DNA from: an uncultured Alphaproteobacteria bacterium
GTDB taxonomy: Bacteria; Pseudomonadota; Alphaproteobacteria; Methylaequorales; Methylaequoraceae
Reading direction: 5' to 3'
DNA length: 46,888 nt
Assembly (NCBI GenBank): GCA_902625895.1
Contig: CACODD010000006.1
Coordinates: 1-46,888 of the forward strand
Shown here in pieces: positions 1 to 8,984 of this stretch. Made by a program: the position numbers and the translations under genes. The notes beneath the pieces were generated by a model. That model did no database searches. It saw nothing but the letters and a program-made list of their open reading frames with translations, and was not told the origin of the DNA. The number at the start of each line of letters is the position of its first letter. Positions within the stretch are counted from its first letter, which is position 1.

Positions 1-1
1 A

Positions 2-1072
2 AACCCCGCTGCACTTCTTGAGGAAATAAGGAAGCTGGATGTTGCTGGCATAAAAATTTCAAAAAAAAATTTTAGAATTTCTGAAAATTCTTCGATTATT
101 TTTAGTTTTCATAAAAAAATTGATGAAATAAGAGAAGCAAGAAAGGGTCCTAATAAAATTGGAACTACTGGAAGAGGAATTGGACCTGCATATGAAGATA
201 GGGTTGGAAGAAGAGCTATTCGTTTTACCGATTTAGTTAATAAAGAAGTATTAAAAGAAAAAATAAAAAACGTGTTAGATTATCACAACATTATACTAGC
301 TGGTTTAAACTCAAAATTATTAACTGAAAAAGAAATACATGATGAGATCGACTCATATAAAAAACAAATATTAAAATATGTCGACAGAACCTCTAAAACT
401 CTTAGAGAGGCAAAACGCCATGGAAAAAAGATTCTTTTTGAGGGCGCCCAAGGTGTTCTATTGGATATTGACCATGGTACATATCCTTATGTAACTTCAT
501 CTAACACACTTCCCAGTGCTGCTTCATCAGGTAGTGGCATGTCTATAAAAGATATTGGTTATATTTTAGGAATTGTTAAGGCTTATACAACGAGAGTTGG
601 AAGTGGTCCTTTTCCCTCTGAGTTATCTAATTCTATTGGTCAAAAACTTGGTAAAATTGGTAAAGAGTTTGGAACGGTAACCGGAAGACAGAGAAGGTGT
701 GGTTGGTTTGACTCTGTTATAACACGACACTCTATGGAAGTTGCAGGTATTGATGGAATAGCTTTAACTAAGTTGGATGTTTTGGATAACTTTAAAGAAA
801 TAAAAATCTGTATTGGATATAAAATTAACAATAAAAAGATTGACTACTTTCCTCTTTCAGAATCTGATCAAAAAATTATAAAACCTATTTACGAGACTCA
901 TAAAGGTTGGATGGAAAACACTCAGGGTGCAAGAAGTTGGACTGATCTTCCTGCACTTGCAATTAAATATGTTAGGAGGATTGAAGAACTTTTACAAACA
1001 CAGGTTTCTATTCTATCAACGAGTCCAAGAAGAGAAGATACTATTCTTGTAAGAAATCCTTTTATTGGTTAA
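2..1072 (+). CDS. purA: Adenylosuccinate synthetase, 5'-truncated by window edge
   Basis: Frame stays open from base 2 (NPAALLEEIRKLDVAG...GPNKIGTTGRGIGPAYEDRVGRRAIR) into the listed ORF; ILFEGAQGVLLDIDHGTYPYVTSSNT and GRQRRCGWFD are PurA signatures. Confidence 0.96.
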   Translation, partial: NPAALLEEIRKLDVAGIKISKKNFRISENSSIIFSFHKKIDEIREARKGPNKIGTTGRGIGPAYEDRVGRRAIRFTDLVNKEVLKEKIKNVLDYHNIILAGLNSKLLTEKEIHDEIDSYKKQILKYVDRTSKTLREAKRHGKKILFEGAQGVLLDIDHGTYPYVTSSNTLPSAASSGSGMSIKDIGYILGIVKAYTTRVGSGPFPSELSNSIGQKLGKIGKEFGTVTGRQRRCGWFDSVITRHSMEVAGIDGIALTKLDVLDNFKEIKICIGYKINNKKIDYFPLSESDQKIIKPIYETHKGWMENTQGARSWTDLPALAIKYVRRIEELLQTQVSILSTSPRREDTILVRNPFIG

Positions 1073-1961
1073 CGTTTTTTGACTTATAATTTATGTTTTT
1101 TACAACTTTTCTTAACTTTTCAAATGCTCTTACTTCTACTTGCCTTACTCTTTCCCTTGAAATTCCGAAGGATTTGCTTAGTTCGTCCAAAGTAAGTGGA
1201 TCATCTACTAATCTTCTTTGAGTAAGAATTCTTCTTTCTCTTTCATCAAGATTTTTAAGAGCAATCATTAACATATCCTTCCTTTTTAATAATTCGTCCC
1301 TTTGGATAAAGGTATTTTCATGGCTATCCCTTTCATCTTGAATCCCATTGATCCATTCATCTTCATTTTCGGCTGAATAAGGGTTATTAAGAGAGTGGTC
1401 ATGACCTGCGAGTCGTCTATTCATATCTACGACTTCATTTTCAGCCACGTCTAATCTTTCTGCAATTTCTGTAACAAGCTCCGGAGGTAAGTCTCCATCA
1501 TCAAGAGCCTTAAGTTTTCCTTTTAAAGATCTTAAATTAAAAAATAGCTTTTTCTGCGCAGCTGTGGTTCCAATCTTCACAAGTGACCAAGAGTGAAGAA
1601 TGTATTCTTGGATGGAGGCTCTTATCCACCACATTGCGTATGTAGAAAGTCTAAATCCTTTAGAAGGATCAAATCTTTCTAATGATTGAATAAGTCCTAA
1701 ATTACCTTCTGAAATGAGTTCACTTAGCTGAAGGCCGTACCCCCTATATTTCATTGCTAATTTGACAACGAGTCGAAGATGAGAGTTGATAAGTTGGTGA
1801 GCTGCCGAGCTTGATCTAGAGTTAATCCATTCATTAGCTAGCTTGATCTCATTATCGTGGGTCAAAATTGGAAACTTTTGAATCTCACGCAAGTAACTTG
1901 AAATGTCGTTTTGATCAACTGAAATATTAAAATTTTTTCTAAAAAATGTACTCATAATCAT
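1062..1961 (-). CDS. rpoH: RNA polymerase sigma-32 factor RpoH
   Basis: Sigma-70 region 2 (YRGYGLQLSELISEGNLGLIQSLERFDPSKGFRLSTYAMWWIRASIQEYIL) with RpoH-type spacing and region 4; adjacent to purA/rluD as is common in alphaproteobacteria. Confidence 0.95.
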   Translation of the reverse strand: MIMSTFFRKNFNISVDQNDISSYLREIQKFPILTHDNEIKLANEWINSRSSSAAHQLINSHLRLVVKLAMKYRGYGLQLSELISEGNLGLIQSLERFDPSKGFRLSTYAMWWIRASIQEYILHSWSLVKIGTTAAQKKLFFNLRSLKGKLKALDDGDLPPELVTEIAERLDVAENEVVDMNRRLAGHDHSLNNPYSAENEDEWINGIQDERDSHENTFIQRDELLKRKDMLMIALKNLDERERRILTQRRLVDDPLTLDELSKSFGISRERVRQVEVRAFEKLRKVVKNINYKSKNVNQ

Positions 1962-2020
1962 TTTATTACATATTTTAAAACTTATTTCAACAATAAAATG
2001 AATATAAGATGAACAAATTA

Positions 2021-3037
2021 TTAATTTTTATTCATAATCTTGGAAATTTTTGAATAATTTGACAAATTATTCGATAATTTTAAGAGATCCTCGGGAAATT
2101 TAGAATCAAATTCTAAGTTTTTTTTTTTCAACGGGTGATAAAACCCTAATTTACTTGCATGAAGTGCGTGTCTTTCGGTTTTAATGAAGTTTTCTGTTAT
2201 AAAAAACCCTAAATTATCTGTAAGTTGAAGATGATAATTATTTCTACTGTATTTTCTATCACCTAAAAGTGGATTGCCAATATAACTCATATGCAGTCTA
2301 ATCTGATGAGTTCTTCCTGTGAAAAGTTTACATTTAACATAGCTTATTTTTATCTTCTCGTTTATATCAAATGAGTTTATAAGCCAAAACTGTGTGATTG
2401 CTATTTTTCCGGAATTTGGCTGTGCAATAGCCATTTTTTGTCTATTTAATTTAGATCTTTCAATATTTGTTTCAATTGTACCACGTTCATTTTTTAAGAA
2501 GTTCCATGTAAATAAATCATATTCTCTTTTTATAGATTTTCTCTTAAACTGTTCGGATAAGCTATTGTGAGTAATGTCATCTTTTGCAAAAACTAAAAGA
2601 CCACTCGTCATTTTATCTATTCTATGAACAACCCCAGGTCTCAATACGCCGCCTATCCCTGACAAGTTTTTACAATGTGATAACAAACCATTAACTAATG
2701 TATTTTCGTTATTTCCTGACCCAGGGTGAACAACAGTTCCAGCCTTTTTATTTAAAACTATCAAATGCTCATCCTCAAATACTATATCTAGTTCTAAATT
2801 TTGGGGAATTAAACTATATTTTTTTGGTTCAGGGATTTCTAGAGTTAGTTTACCCAACTTTTTAAGTTTAACAGAAGGTTGGGTTATTAATTTATCATTG
2901 ATCTTTAAATTTCCATTCGTGATTAATTGTTGAAGACGATTCCTAGACAAATCTTTTAATTTTTGTGTAATAAAAACATCAACTCTTTTATCTAGATCTT
3001 TGCTAGTTATTAAAATCGATATATAATTTTGTTTCAA
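2021..3037 (-). CDS. rluD: RluA/RluD-family 23S rRNA pseudouridine synthase
   Basis: S4-like N-terminus; catalytic GVVHRIDKMTSGLLVFAK; GRTHQIRLHMSYIGNPLLGD. TTG start. Confidence 0.93.
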   Translation of the reverse strand: MKQNYISILITSKDLDKRVDVFITQKLKDLSRNRLQQLITNGNLKINDKLITQPSVKLKKLGKLTLEIPEPKKYSLIPQNLELDIVFEDEHLIVLNKKAGTVVHPGSGNNENTLVNGLLSHCKNLSGIGGVLRPGVVHRIDKMTSGLLVFAKDDITHNSLSEQFKRKSIKREYDLFTWNFLKNERGTIETNIERSKLNRQKMAIAQPNSGKIAITQFWLINSFDINEKIKISYVKCKLFTGRTHQIRLHMSYIGNPLLGDRKYSRNNYHLQLTDNLGFFITENFIKTERHALHASKLGFYHPLKKKNLEFDSKFPEDLLKLSNNLSNYSKISKIMNKN

Positions 3038-3324
3038 TGAGAAAGTTCCTAAAATTTACTGTTATTTTTCTTGGTATTTTGATAGTTACACTTTTTTGTA
3101 TTACAATATTTGCAATATATAACAAATACAATAATTATGATTTAAAAAATTTTAACTCTCTTAAGTTAGAACCACAAATAGAGGAATTTTTAACTATAAA
3201 AGATTTTCAAATTCAAAAAAATCTTATACACTTTCGTCTTGAAAATAATGATGATAATAGCCAATTTATTAGGACTTATAATCTTAGGAATGGAAAACTT
3301 TCAACAGAAATAAAAATTAAATGA
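3037..3324 (+). CDS. Small single-TM hypothetical protein
   Basis: ORF with N-terminal hydrophobic helix (FTVIFLGILIVTLFCITIFAIY); overlaps next ORF (ATGA). Confidence 0.6.
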   Translation: MRKFLKFTVIFLGILIVTLFCITIFAIYNKYNNYDLKNFNSLKLEPQIEEFLTIKDFQIQKNLIHFRLENNDDNSQFIRTYNLRNGKLSTEIKIK

Positions 3325-3776
3325 TTTCAAAAAAATTATTAATATTTCTTAGCTCCTGGATAATTGAAAATACTGAATTTAATCAGAAAATCGAAGATCC
3401 TAAGTTCTTTAGACTTACTGAAGACGAGATGTCAGATAAAGCTTGTTTTTCGTCTGAAAACTGCAGAGTAAAGGCTTATTATGTTAAGGATAGTGGTATT
3501 TACTACATTGATGAGATGCAGCCCGAGAAAGATATTTGTGACAAATCCATTATTTTGCATGAGATGGTTCATCATTATCAAAAAAATGATGATAGAGTAA
3601 TTGAATTAGACGAAAGAACACTTTGGACACTTCAAGAAAGACAAGCAATTTACTATCAAAACCTTTTTTTAATTTCTCAAAAAAGATTAAATGACAATCA
3701 AGGCCCAGAAAATGTACTTGAATGTGAAGGAGGTTCTTACTTAGATCTACAATATAAATATAATGAGTCCAAATGA
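3321..3776 (+). CDS. Hypothetical protein with HExxH motif (putative small zinc metallopeptidase-like)
   Basis: SIILHEMVHHYQ motif followed by downstream Glu-rich helix (LQERQAIYYQN); similar to the ORF at 29031-29420 in this window. Confidence 0.65.
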   Translation: MISKKLLIFLSSWIIENTEFNQKIEDPKFFRLTEDEMSDKACFSSENCRVKAYYVKDSGIYYIDEMQPEKDICDKSIILHEMVHHYQKNDDRVIELDERTLWTLQERQAIYYQNLFLISQKRLNDNQGPENVLECEGGSYLDLQYKYNESK

Positions 3777-3788
3777 GAGTAATTTAAT

Positions 3789-4619
3789 TTGAAAAATAAA
3801 ACAAATCTTATTCAACTTTCATTTGAAAATACAACAGCTCATTTATTCAAAAAACATATTTTTGATGGCAAAATTTTACTTATAAAAGATTCTAAAGAAA
3901 TCTTAAACATTATCAAGCTAACAGAGCAATATTTTAATTACCTTTTTAATACAAGGATAACTAATTCAGATAAACTAAAAATAAATTACAATAAAGAAAA
4001 CTCTATTTTTTTTCAGATTATTCAAAATAGAATAAAGTTTTGTAAATTGATAAGAAAATGCTTTACAAATTTTCTTTTACAAATTGAATTAGATTTTCAG
4101 AGTACTTTTATGGATTACATTACATTTAGATATAGTCCAGCAAGTGGTATGAAAAATATTGGAACATTGATTCCAACTCCAGCTCACAGGGACACATGGG
4201 CTTCAAATATTTTTAATCAAATTAATTTTTGGTTTCCAACTCATAATGTTTCAAATCGTAATTCAATTTTTTTTGTTCCTAAATACTTCCAAAAAAGTGT
4301 AAGCAATAACAGCGATGAATGGAGTTTTTATAGATATAAAAAAACAAAAGAATTTCTTTCAACACCAGTTTCAAATATAAAATTTCCACAAAATCAAATT
4401 GTCAGTTTCAATGTCAAAAAAGGTGAAGTTTTGTGCTTCTCAGGTCATCACATTCATGGAAGCTTGGTAGGTGACAGTGATAGACTTAATCTGGAAACAA
4501 GAATTGTTTGTGACAATGATGAAAAAACCTATAAAATACCAGTTAATTTAGATGCAATGGGAACTGTAAGAAAAAATAAGTGGTTTAGAAACTTAAAAAC
4601 TGGAAAAAGTTATATTTAA
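3789..4619 (+). CDS. Putative 2OG-Fe(II) oxygenase-like protein
   Basis: HRDTW (HxD) ... GEVLCFSGHHIHGSLVGDSDRLNLETRIV (distal His and Arg) pattern of a double-stranded beta-helix dioxygenase. TTG start. Confidence 0.55.
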   Translation: MKNKTNLIQLSFENTTAHLFKKHIFDGKILLIKDSKEILNIIKLTEQYFNYLFNTRITNSDKLKINYNKENSIFFQIIQNRIKFCKLIRKCFTNFLLQIELDFQSTFMDYITFRYSPASGMKNIGTLIPTPAHRDTWASNIFNQINFWFPTHNVSNRNSIFFVPKYFQKSVSNNSDEWSFYRYKKTKEFLSTPVSNIKFPQNQIVSFNVKKGEVLCFSGHHIHGSLVGDSDRLNLETRIVCDNDEKTYKIPVNLDAMGTVRKNKWFRNLKTGKSYI

Positions 4620-5500
4620 TTCTTCAAGAAATTAACCAACAAAATATGGGAAACGGTTAGGGAAGATAGTCCTACCACTATATAATTTATTTGAAGTAAA
4701 TTTATGTCATTCTTCATAAAATAATAAAGAAGAGTAAAAAATAAAATAGTAATGACAGTCATAGGAATAGTCTTAAAAAAAAGTTCTCCGAATTTTAAAT
4801 CAAGATTATTTTTTTCATCTAACAAATGTCGAGTAGAATGAAGAAAACAAAAATAAATAAAAAAAGATAGAAGAGGTTCAAAAAACCAAAAACAAAAGAA
4901 TAGTAAAATGAATTCACTTAAAACTAAATAAACTTTACTTTTATTTTGATACAATAACCAACTCTTTAACAACCAGACAAATATCAGTATTATTAAAAAA
5001 AAATACAAATAGTTAAAATATTTACTTACTTCAATTAAAAAAGAACTGTCTACAAAAAAAAAAGAGAAAATTTCAATTGATTCTTCCAGGTGAAACTTAA
5101 ACGGAAGAGAAATAACAAATATTCCTCTAATTAAAACTTCAATAAATGCAAATTTTGATTTCTCTATACAATCGCTGACACCAAAGTGTAAAATGGAAAG
5201 AAACAAAAAAATAGTAAATAATAAATGAGGATATTTTATCCATGAGAAAAAAAAGATTACAGGTACTAATATATAGATTAGAAGAAATAATAGCGTTTCA
5301 AAATTACTATTAATGATTCCTTTATGTTTTGCTATGTCTAGATCTAAACTTCCGTGTGCAAGTCCCGGCCATAGAATGGGTAAAGAAAAAAGTAAAATTT
5401 GATTTAAATAATTACCCGAAAAAAGCTCTTCAAAAAATAATGTAACTGGAATCATTAAAAAAATTGAAAATAGGAATAGCTTTGTGTCTAGTTGTTTCAT
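4616..5500 (-). CDS. blh: Beta-carotene 15,15'-dioxygenase, Brp/Blh family
   Basis: Polytopic membrane protein with GLAHGSLDLDIAK, ILHFGVSDC and HSTRHLLDE motifs; terminal gene of retinal cluster. Confidence 0.9.
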   Translation of the reverse strand: MKQLDTKLFLFSIFLMIPVTLFFEELFSGNYLNQILLFSLPILWPGLAHGSLDLDIAKHKGIINSNFETLLFLLIYILVPVIFFFSWIKYPHLLFTIFLFLSILHFGVSDCIEKSKFAFIEVLIRGIFVISLPFKFHLEESIEIFSFFFVDSSFLIEVSKYFNYLYFFLIILIFVWLLKSWLLYQNKSKVYLVLSEFILLFFCFWFFEPLLSFFIYFCFLHSTRHLLDEKNNLDLKFGELFFKTIPMTVITILFFTLLYYFMKNDINLLQINYIVVGLSSLTVSHILLVNFLKN

Positions 5501-6612
5501 CTTATTTCAAAAACCGATTTTATTAACGAAATTTTGGGAAGTGAGAGGATTATTTTAAAGGTTTCAAAAAGGTTGGCGGTATTTGTTAAAAATTTTACTA
5601 TAGTAGGTAAGCTATTACTTTTAAAAAATCTTTCAAAAAATTGCAAAGCTGTTTCAGGATTATTTTCAATAAATTTACAAAAGGTATTGTCTAGAAAATT
5701 TAAAAAATTATTTTTTCTTATTTTAGGATACTTTTCTTTGATTATACAATCTACTATTTGCTTAGAATAAATAAATGAATTCTGTAAAGAATATCCTGTA
5801 GATTGTTTTACCCAATTCCCAGCAGTACCAATTTTAATACAATTTTCCATATTTTTTTCAATAATCTTGAACATCGGAATTACACCTGATTCACAAAATC
5901 TAATTTTATATTTTTTTCCAAAATAATTTCTAGACATATACATTTCTATATCTTGTTTATATTTTGACCTACTTAAAGTCTTCTTTGAAAAATAAGTAGT
6001 TTCTACTAATATTTTATTTTGGCTAAATGGTAAGATATAAATAAAATTAAAATTATTTTTTTTATTTTGTATATCCATTAATATTACTTCATCTTTGTTT
6101 ATAATGTTTTCTTTGAATGTAATTTCCACACCGTAAAAATGTTGTAATAATCTGTGTGATTTTTCCAAATCGGTGTCTATTCTACTATCGAATAATAATT
6201 GAGAAGTATAAATCTTTTTTTCGGTATTAATTTCTACAATATTATTGTTTGACTTTAATGATTTTATGTTTGCACCCAAAATTATCTTAAAATTCTTTCT
6301 TTTTTTAAGTCTGCCTAAAAAAAAATTATAAAGATTGTTTGACTTTATCCTTAAATATTCGATTCCACTAAAATTTAATGAATGTTTTTTTCCTTTAATA
6401 ATTACACATACTTTTTTCCATTTATTATCAGCAGATTTATTTAAAATATTGTAAGGAATATTCCAAAAACAGAGGTTTTTTTCAAATCTTAAATTTTTTT
6501 CTTTCTCTAATAAAAGTACTTTTTTATTAGTTCTTTTTGTTATTTCATCAGCTAGTACCAGACCAGATACTCCTGCTCCAACAATAATTATATCGAATCT
6601 TTTTTTAATCAC
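5497..6612 (-). CDS. crtY: Lycopene beta-cyclase
   Basis: N-terminal FAD-binding DIIIVGAGVSGLVLADEI; position between blh and crtB. Confidence 0.88.
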   Translation of the reverse strand: MIKKRFDIIIVGAGVSGLVLADEITKRTNKKVLLLEKEKNLRFEKNLCFWNIPYNILNKSADNKWKKVCVIIKGKKHSLNFSGIEYLRIKSNNLYNFFLGRLKKRKNFKIILGANIKSLKSNNNIVEINTEKKIYTSQLLFDSRIDTDLEKSHRLLQHFYGVEITFKENIINKDEVILMDIQNKKNNFNFIYILPFSQNKILVETTYFSKKTLSRSKYKQDIEMYMSRNYFGKKYKIRFCESGVIPMFKIIEKNMENCIKIGTAGNWVKQSTGYSLQNSFIYSKQIVDCIIKEKYPKIRKNNFLNFLDNTFCKFIENNPETALQFFERFFKSNSLPTIVKFLTNTANLFETFKIILSLPKISLIKSVFEIR

Positions 6613-7519
6613 ATTTAATTAAAACTATTTTTTTAATACTTTTATTAAGTTTTTCTCTTATATTTGATTTTTTACATGTTTGCCCATTATAGATTAATTT
6701 TATCAAAACTTTGATTGTTTTAATCACTTTTTCTATTTTAGTTAGATAGATTCTTTGCTTCCGTATATTGTATTTGTTGTTTTTAATTTTTGTACCAATC
6801 GATTGATATAAATAAGATGCAATTGCAATAGGAAATCTATATTTTAAAGGTAATTTAATAATTCCTTCCCAGGCTAAGTCATAAATAATATCTGATGTAT
6901 CTATCAGTTTTTTTAAATCTTTGGAGAATTCTTTTTGGAGTTTGTCACTGAGTGGAATATCATAAAAATCATTTTTCACATGAACTCTAATCTCTTTTGG
7001 AATATAAATTCTATCTCTTAGTAAATCTTCTTTGACATCTCTGGAAATATTGGTTAGTTGCATTGCTATTCCAAGATAAATAGCATTAAATTTTAATGAA
7101 CTTTCTTTTACTCCCATAATATCACACATCATTAAGCCAACCGTTCCAGCAACTTTATAACTATAACAAAATAATTGCTTATAATCTTTAATATTGACCT
7201 TGCTTAAATCACTCAAAATTCCCTCAATTAGAGCATTTGGTATTCTATGATCAATTTTGTATTTAGACATTAAATTAATAAAATTACGAATTATTTGATT
7301 TTTTGACTTTCTTGTTAATAACTCCTTTTTAATTTTAGTTAATTTTATTTTTGAAACTTTTTTAGACAATTTTTTGTCATCACCCAAGTCGTCAACAAAT
7401 CTACAAAATAGATAAAGTACTTTGATATCGTCTCTTTTATCAGTTGAGAAAAATAATGATGCAAAATAAAAGGTTTTGGCTCTATTTTTTAATGAAAAGT
7501 TAGCTTTTTTTAGATTCAT
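6605..7519 (-). CDS. crtB: Phytoene synthase
   Basis: RFVDDLGDD and NISRDVKEDLLRDRIYIPKE squalene/phytoene synthase signatures. Confidence 0.93.
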   Translation of the reverse strand: MNLKKANFSLKNRAKTFYFASLFFSTDKRDDIKVLYLFCRFVDDLGDDKKLSKKVSKIKLTKIKKELLTRKSKNQIIRNFINLMSKYKIDHRIPNALIEGILSDLSKVNIKDYKQLFCYSYKVAGTVGLMMCDIMGVKESSLKFNAIYLGIAMQLTNISRDVKEDLLRDRIYIPKEIRVHVKNDFYDIPLSDKLQKEFSKDLKKLIDTSDIIYDLAWEGIIKLPLKYRFPIAIASYLYQSIGTKIKNNKYNIRKQRIYLTKIEKVIKTIKVLIKLIYNGQTCKKSNIREKLNKSIKKIVLIKCD

Positions 7520-8984
7520 TTTTAAGAATATTTTCGAGTACTTTAGCTGAGCTTATTACTCCTGGCACACCAGCTCCGGGATGACAACCTGCACCTACAA
7601 AATATAAATTTTTAAAATTTTCAGATTTGTTATGAAATCTAAACCAAGCAGATTGCCTAAAAATCGGAGAAACAGAAAATCCGGCCCCAAATAGTGAGTT
7701 ATAATCGTTTTTAAAATCATGAGGAGACATGTGAAAGCAAACTTTTAAATTTTTACGCAAATCCGGTAAAATTGTTTGTTCAAGAGCAATTAAGATTTTT
7801 TTTTCATAAGTCTTACCATAATTTTTCCAATCAATTTGTTTTTTAAGATTAGGAACTGGCGATAAAACATAAAAACTATCACATCCTTTAGGAGCCATTG
7901 ATTTGTCAGTTGCAGTTGGCCTATGAAGGTAAAGACTAAAGTCGTCAGCCAAAATTTTATTTTTAAAAATATCATTCAATAAGCCCTCATACCTTTTTCC
8001 CATCCATATGGTATGATGTGCTATATTTTTATATATTTTTTTTGTTCCAAAATAAATAACGAAAAGACCCATCGAATAATCCATTGTATCGACTTTTTTT
8101 TGATGCCACTTTTTATTATTTTTTGATTTAATTAAATATTTATAAGTATATGCAGGATCGGTATTCATAACTATTTTATTGGCATAAACAACTTTGTTTT
8201 TAAATTTTACTCCTATTGCCTGTTCGTCTTTTGTTAAAATCCTTTTAATTTCTGTATTTTTAAAAATTTTTATATTTTCCTCTTTCATAAGTTTTTCAAA
8301 GCCTTGTACAATTTTTCCAGTGCCCCCAATAGCATAATGAACTCCCCATTTTCTCTCTAAATAATGGATTAAATTATATATTGAAGTTGTATCAATCGGA
8401 TTCCCGCCTAATAAAAGGGGTTGAATGCTAAAAGCTTGTCTAATTTGTTCATTCTTAATAAATTTAGATACTAATCTAAAAACACTTAAATAACTTTTTA
8501 ATTTAATTAAAGTTGGGATTTGACGAATCATGAAAAAAAAATCATGAAAGGGGACAAATGAAAGTTTTTCAAACCCTACCTTAAAAATTTTTTCAGAGAA
8601 ATTTAATAGACGTCTGTATCCGCTAACATCTCTTGGATCAAATTTTGAAATTTCTTTCTCAGTCCTTTTTAAGCTTTTTGAATAGTCAAATATTTTTTTG
8701 TTTGAGGAAAAATAAAATCGATACCAGGGATCTAACTCGACGAACTTAACATATTTTTTTCTATTTTTTTTGAATAGTTCGAACAATTCATTGAATAAAA
8801 ATGGAGCAGTAATAACTGTTGGACCAGCATCAAAAGTAAATCCAGATTTTTTAAATACTCTTGCTCTTCCACCTAATTGATTTAATTTTTCGTAAACTGA
8901 CACTTCATAACCTAAAGATTTTAACCTAAGTGCAGCAGAAATACCTCCAAACCCTGAACCTACAACAATTGCAGTTTTATTCAT
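7500..8984 (-). CDS. crtI: Phytoene desaturase
   Basis: Dinucleotide-binding AIVVGSGFGGISAALRLKSLGYEVSVYEK; FDAGPTVIT; C-terminal LYFVGAGCHPGAGVPGVISSAKVLE. Confidence 0.95.
   Translation of the reverse strand: MNKTAIVVGSGFGGISAALRLKSLGYEVSVYEKLNQLGGRARVFKKSGFTFDAGPTVITAPFLFNELFELFKKNRKKYVKFVELDPWYRFYFSSNKKIFDYSKSLKRTEKEISKFDPRDVSGYRRLLNFSEKIFKVGFEKLSFVPFHDFFFMIRQIPTLIKLKSYLSVFRLVSKFIKNEQIRQAFSIQPLLLGGNPIDTTSIYNLIHYLERKWGVHYAIGGTGKIVQGFEKLMKEENIKIFKNTEIKRILTKDEQAIGVKFKNKVVYANKIVMNTDPAYTYKYLIKSKNNKKWHQKKVDTMDYSMGLFVIYFGTKKIYKNIAHHTIWMGKRYEGLLNDIFKNKILADDFSLYLHRPTATDKSMAPKGCDSFYVLSPVPNLKKQIDWKNYGKTYEKKILIALEQTILPDLRKNLKVCFHMSPHDFKNDYNSLFGAGFSVSPIFRQSAWFRFHNKSENFKNLYFVGAGCHPGAGVPGVISSAKVLENILKNESKKS

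Noticed and set aside
5492-5770. Plus-strand 92-aa ORF between blh and crtY
   Set aside because: Antisense to the crtY 3' end; low-complexity AT-rich translation.
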